64,000 nucleotides of DNA from Comamonadaceae bacterium (lineage in GTDB: Bacteria; Pseudomonadota; Gammaproteobacteria; Burkholderiales; Burkholderiaceae_C). Of this stretch, positions 61,857 through 64,000 are shown one piece after another (the stretch's first letter is position 1; each line of letters opens with the position of its first letter). Below the pieces are notes generated by a model, which worked only from the letters and a program-made list of their open reading frames with translations, made no database searches and was not told where the DNA came from. Made by a program: the position numbers and the translations under genes. The stretch covers positions 1 to 64,000 of the forward strand of contig CANFYL010000001.1 in the NCBI GenBank assembly GCA_947451285.1, given 5' to 3'.

Positions 61857-64000
61857 AGCTCACTCAGACACTTTGCAGTCCACGCAAGAAGACCTCACGC
61901 GAGAGGAGGAAGACGACGGTGCCATTGCCATCGTCGGCATGGCCTTGCGCGTTCCGGGTGCAAGCACACTGGACCAGTTCTGGACGCATCTGCGCGATGG
62001 CACGGAGTCCACCACTTTCTTCACCGATGACCAGCTGCGCGATGCTGGTGTGGCGCAGGCCGACCTGTCGAACCCGTCCTATGTGAAAGCATTTGGGGTG
62101 CTGGAGGGGGCCGACCAGTTCGATGCAGCCTTCTTTGACATGCCTCCGCGCGAAGCCGAGGTGCTCGATCCTCAGCACCGCCAGTTGTTGGCGTGCAGCT
62201 GGGAGGCCCTGGAGCATGCAGGCTATGGTCCGGGCTCAGCCAGTTTCAAAGCTGCGGGCCGTGTCGGTGTGCTCGCGGGCGTCGGGCTCAACAGCTACTT
62301 GCTGCACAACCTGGCGGGGCGGGACGATTTGATTGAGGCCTTGGGCGGTTGGCAAATCACCTTGGGCAATGACAAGGACTTTGCGGCCTCACGGGTGGCC
62401 TACAAGTTGGACCTTCGTGGTGCTGCCATGAACATCAGCACCGCTTGTTCGACTTCGTTGGTGGCGACCGCTATGGGTTGCCAGAGTCTGCAGGCTTTCC
62501 AAAGTGATCTGGTGGTTGCGGGGGGGTGCTCGGTGCACACACCGCTGTCGCAGGGCTATTGGTATCACCCAGGCGGCACACTGTCGCCCGACGGGCGTTG
62601 CCGGGCCTTCGATGCCCAGGCGCAGGGCACTTTCGATGGCAACGGGGTGGCGGTGGTGGTGTTGAAGCGACTCGTCGATGCGCGCCGTGATGGGGACACG
62701 ATTCAGGGCGTCATTCGCGGTTTTGCGGTCAACAACGATGGCGCACTCAAGGTGGGTTACACAGCGCCCAGTGTGGATGGGCAGGCCGACGTGATTCGTG
62801 AAGCCCAGGAGATGGGCGATGTGGACGCACACAGCATCGGCTATGTCGAGACCCATGGCACTGGCACGGACCTGGGTGATTTGATCGAACTCAGTGCGCT
62901 CACTGCCGCATTTCATCGTGCCGGGGTGACCCAAGTTGGACGTTGTGCGATCGGTTCGGTCAAGACCAATGTGGGACACCTTGATACCGCTGCAGGCACC
63001 ACCAGTCTGATCAAGACGGTGCTGTCCTTGCAACACGGCCAGATTCCGCCCTCGCTGCATTTCACCGAGCCCAACCCCCGCCTGGGTATTGAAGCAAGCC
63101 CTTTCTACGTCAACGCCGCCTTGCGTGAATGGCCGCGCTGGGACCACTGGCCTCGCCGCGGCGGCGTCAGCTCATTTGGGATTGGCGGTACCAACGCCCA
63201 TGTGGTGGTGGAAGAGGCACCTGCGCCCAGGCGCTCCGATCCAGCCCGCCCTTGGCTGGTGTTGCCCGTTTCGGCGCGCAGCGAGTCGGCGTTGAGTGCC
63301 AACATCGATCGCCTGACCGAACGGGTGTCCCACGCTGCAACTGGCCCCGAGGCAAGCTTGGGACAACCCTGGCTGGCTGATATCGCTTACACCCTGCAAA
63401 CCGGGCGTCGCGCCTTCAGCCGTCGTCAAGCGTGGGTGTTGGACAAAGAGGCCGTGGCGCTGCCTTTATCTGGCGCCACAGCACCCACTCGGAGGGATTG
63501 CACCTGGCGCGGGCAGGCACCTGAGCCAGCACCTTCGGTCGTGTTTCTCTTTGCGGGGCAAGACGCGCAGCATGTTGGAATGGCCCACAGCCTCTACCGC
63601 GACGAGCCGCTCTTTCGGCGCGAAGTCGATCGTTGCGCCGACAGTCTGCGCCAGAGCCACGGCTTGGATTTGCTGGCACGCCTGTTTGGTTCACGCGCTG
63701 ACTGCGACCCCAATTTTTCTACCGATCCCTTGCCTTTGTTTGTCGTGCAATATGCCTTGGCGCGGACTTGGCAGGCGCTGGGCGTTCAGCCCCGGGCGAT
63801 GCTGGGCTACAGCCTGGGCGAGTACGTCTGCGCCTGCTTGGCCGATGTGTTGAGCTTGGACGATGCGCTGAGCTTGGCGGTGGACGGTGCCGCCCTTTTG
63901 TCACGGCTCGCGCCAGGCCGTCTGCTGGCGGTGTCCATGTCTGAGGCCGAGCTGAGCCCCTTGTTGGACGACGTTTGCGATGTGGCAATGAGCCTGGCGC
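61849..64000 (+). CDS. Type I PKS, KS-AT..., truncated by window end
   Basis: Frame from GTG 61849 (GTGCTTGA overlap with upstream stop) reads VLEAHSDTLQ...AIAIVGMALRVPGASTLDQFW..., KS NISTACSTSLVATAMG, VETHGTGTDLGDLIEL, VGHLDTAAGT; AT FLFAGQDAQHVGMAHSLY, GYSLGEYVCACLADVL; open at 64000. Not in the supplied ORF list because it has no stop in the window. Confidence 0.93.
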   Translation, partial: MLEAHSDTLQSTQEDLTREEEDDGAIAIVGMALRVPGASTLDQFWTHLRDGTESTTFFTDDQLRDAGVAQADLSNPSYVKAFGVLEGADQFDAAFFDMPPREAEVLDPQHRQLLACSWEALEHAGYGPGSASFKAAGRVGVLAGVGLNSYLLHNLAGRDDLIEALGGWQITLGNDKDFAASRVAYKLDLRGAAMNISTACSTSLVATAMGCQSLQAFQSDLVVAGGCSVHTPLSQGYWYHPGGTLSPDGRCRAFDAQAQGTFDGNGVAVVVLKRLVDARRDGDTIQGVIRGFAVNNDGALKVGYTAPSVDGQADVIREAQEMGDVDAHSIGYVETHGTGTDLGDLIELSALTAAFHRAGVTQVGRCAIGSVKTNVGHLDTAAGTTSLIKTVLSLQHGQIPPSLHFTEPNPRLGIEASPFYVNAALREWPRWDHWPRRGGVSSFGIGGTNAHVVVEEAPAPRRSDPARPWLVLPVSARSESALSANIDRLTERVSHAATGPEASLGQPWLADIAYTLQTGRRAFSRRQAWVLDKEAVALPLSGATAPTRRDCTWRGQAPEPAPSVVFLFAGQDAQHVGMAHSLYRDEPLFRREVDRCADSLRQSHGLDLLARLFGSRADCDPNFSTDPLPLFVVQYALARTWQALGVQPRAMLGYSLGEYVCACLADVLSLDDALSLAVDGAALLSRLAPGRLLAVSMSEAELSPLLDDVCDVAMSLA

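Noticed and set aside
1-64000. CRISPR arrays, IS elements, integrases or prophage genes
   Set aside because: No regularly spaced direct repeats, transposase or integrase motifs were found in the ORF translations.

Overview
This 64 kb window looks like a Burkholderiales-type (betaproteobacterial) chromosome segment. That assignment is inferred from gene content and order; I could not run a search. The first ~13 kb is ordinary housekeeping: pth, rplY, prs, tRNA-Gln, ispE, lolB, a TPR protein, mutM, mutY, rapZ, recN, nadK, hrcA, a metallo-hydrolase and a CAU-anticodon tRNA with a hairpin terminator. Right of that tRNA, the rest of the window is an accessory region. It holds a divergent alanine-racemase-like gene, a periplasmic binding protein, a sensor-MFS fusion and a GNAT, then a large hybrid PKS/NRPS cluster that runs off the right edge. 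By motif reading, the cluster contains: (i) a two-module terminal NRPS, C-A(Thr)-T-[sulfotransferase]-C-A(Gly)-T-TE; (ii) a small membrane protein and an Sfp-type PPTase; (iii) FAAL-ACP-KS-AT-DH-KR-ACP; (iv) KS-AT-DH(decayed?)-KR-ACP; (v) KS-AT-DH-cMT-KR-ACP; (vi) KS-[decayed AT]-AT with no ACP; (vii) a four-gene FkbH-like/ACP/acyl-CoA dehydrogenase/3-hydroxyacyl-CoA dehydrogenase cassette for a hydroxymalonyl-ACP-type extender; (viii) an unusual protein made of seven ~55-aa repeats; (ix) ACP-aminotransferase-C-A(Asn-like)-T; (x) a KS-AT PKS truncated by the window end. The most plausible product is a beta-amino (possibly alpha-hydroxy) fatty-acyl lipopeptide containing Asn, Thr (or a Thr-derived residue) and Gly. 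The points most worth pursuing are the sulfotransferase domain inside the Thr module, the dead-AT/live-AT arrangement in a split PKS module, and the seven-repeat protein.
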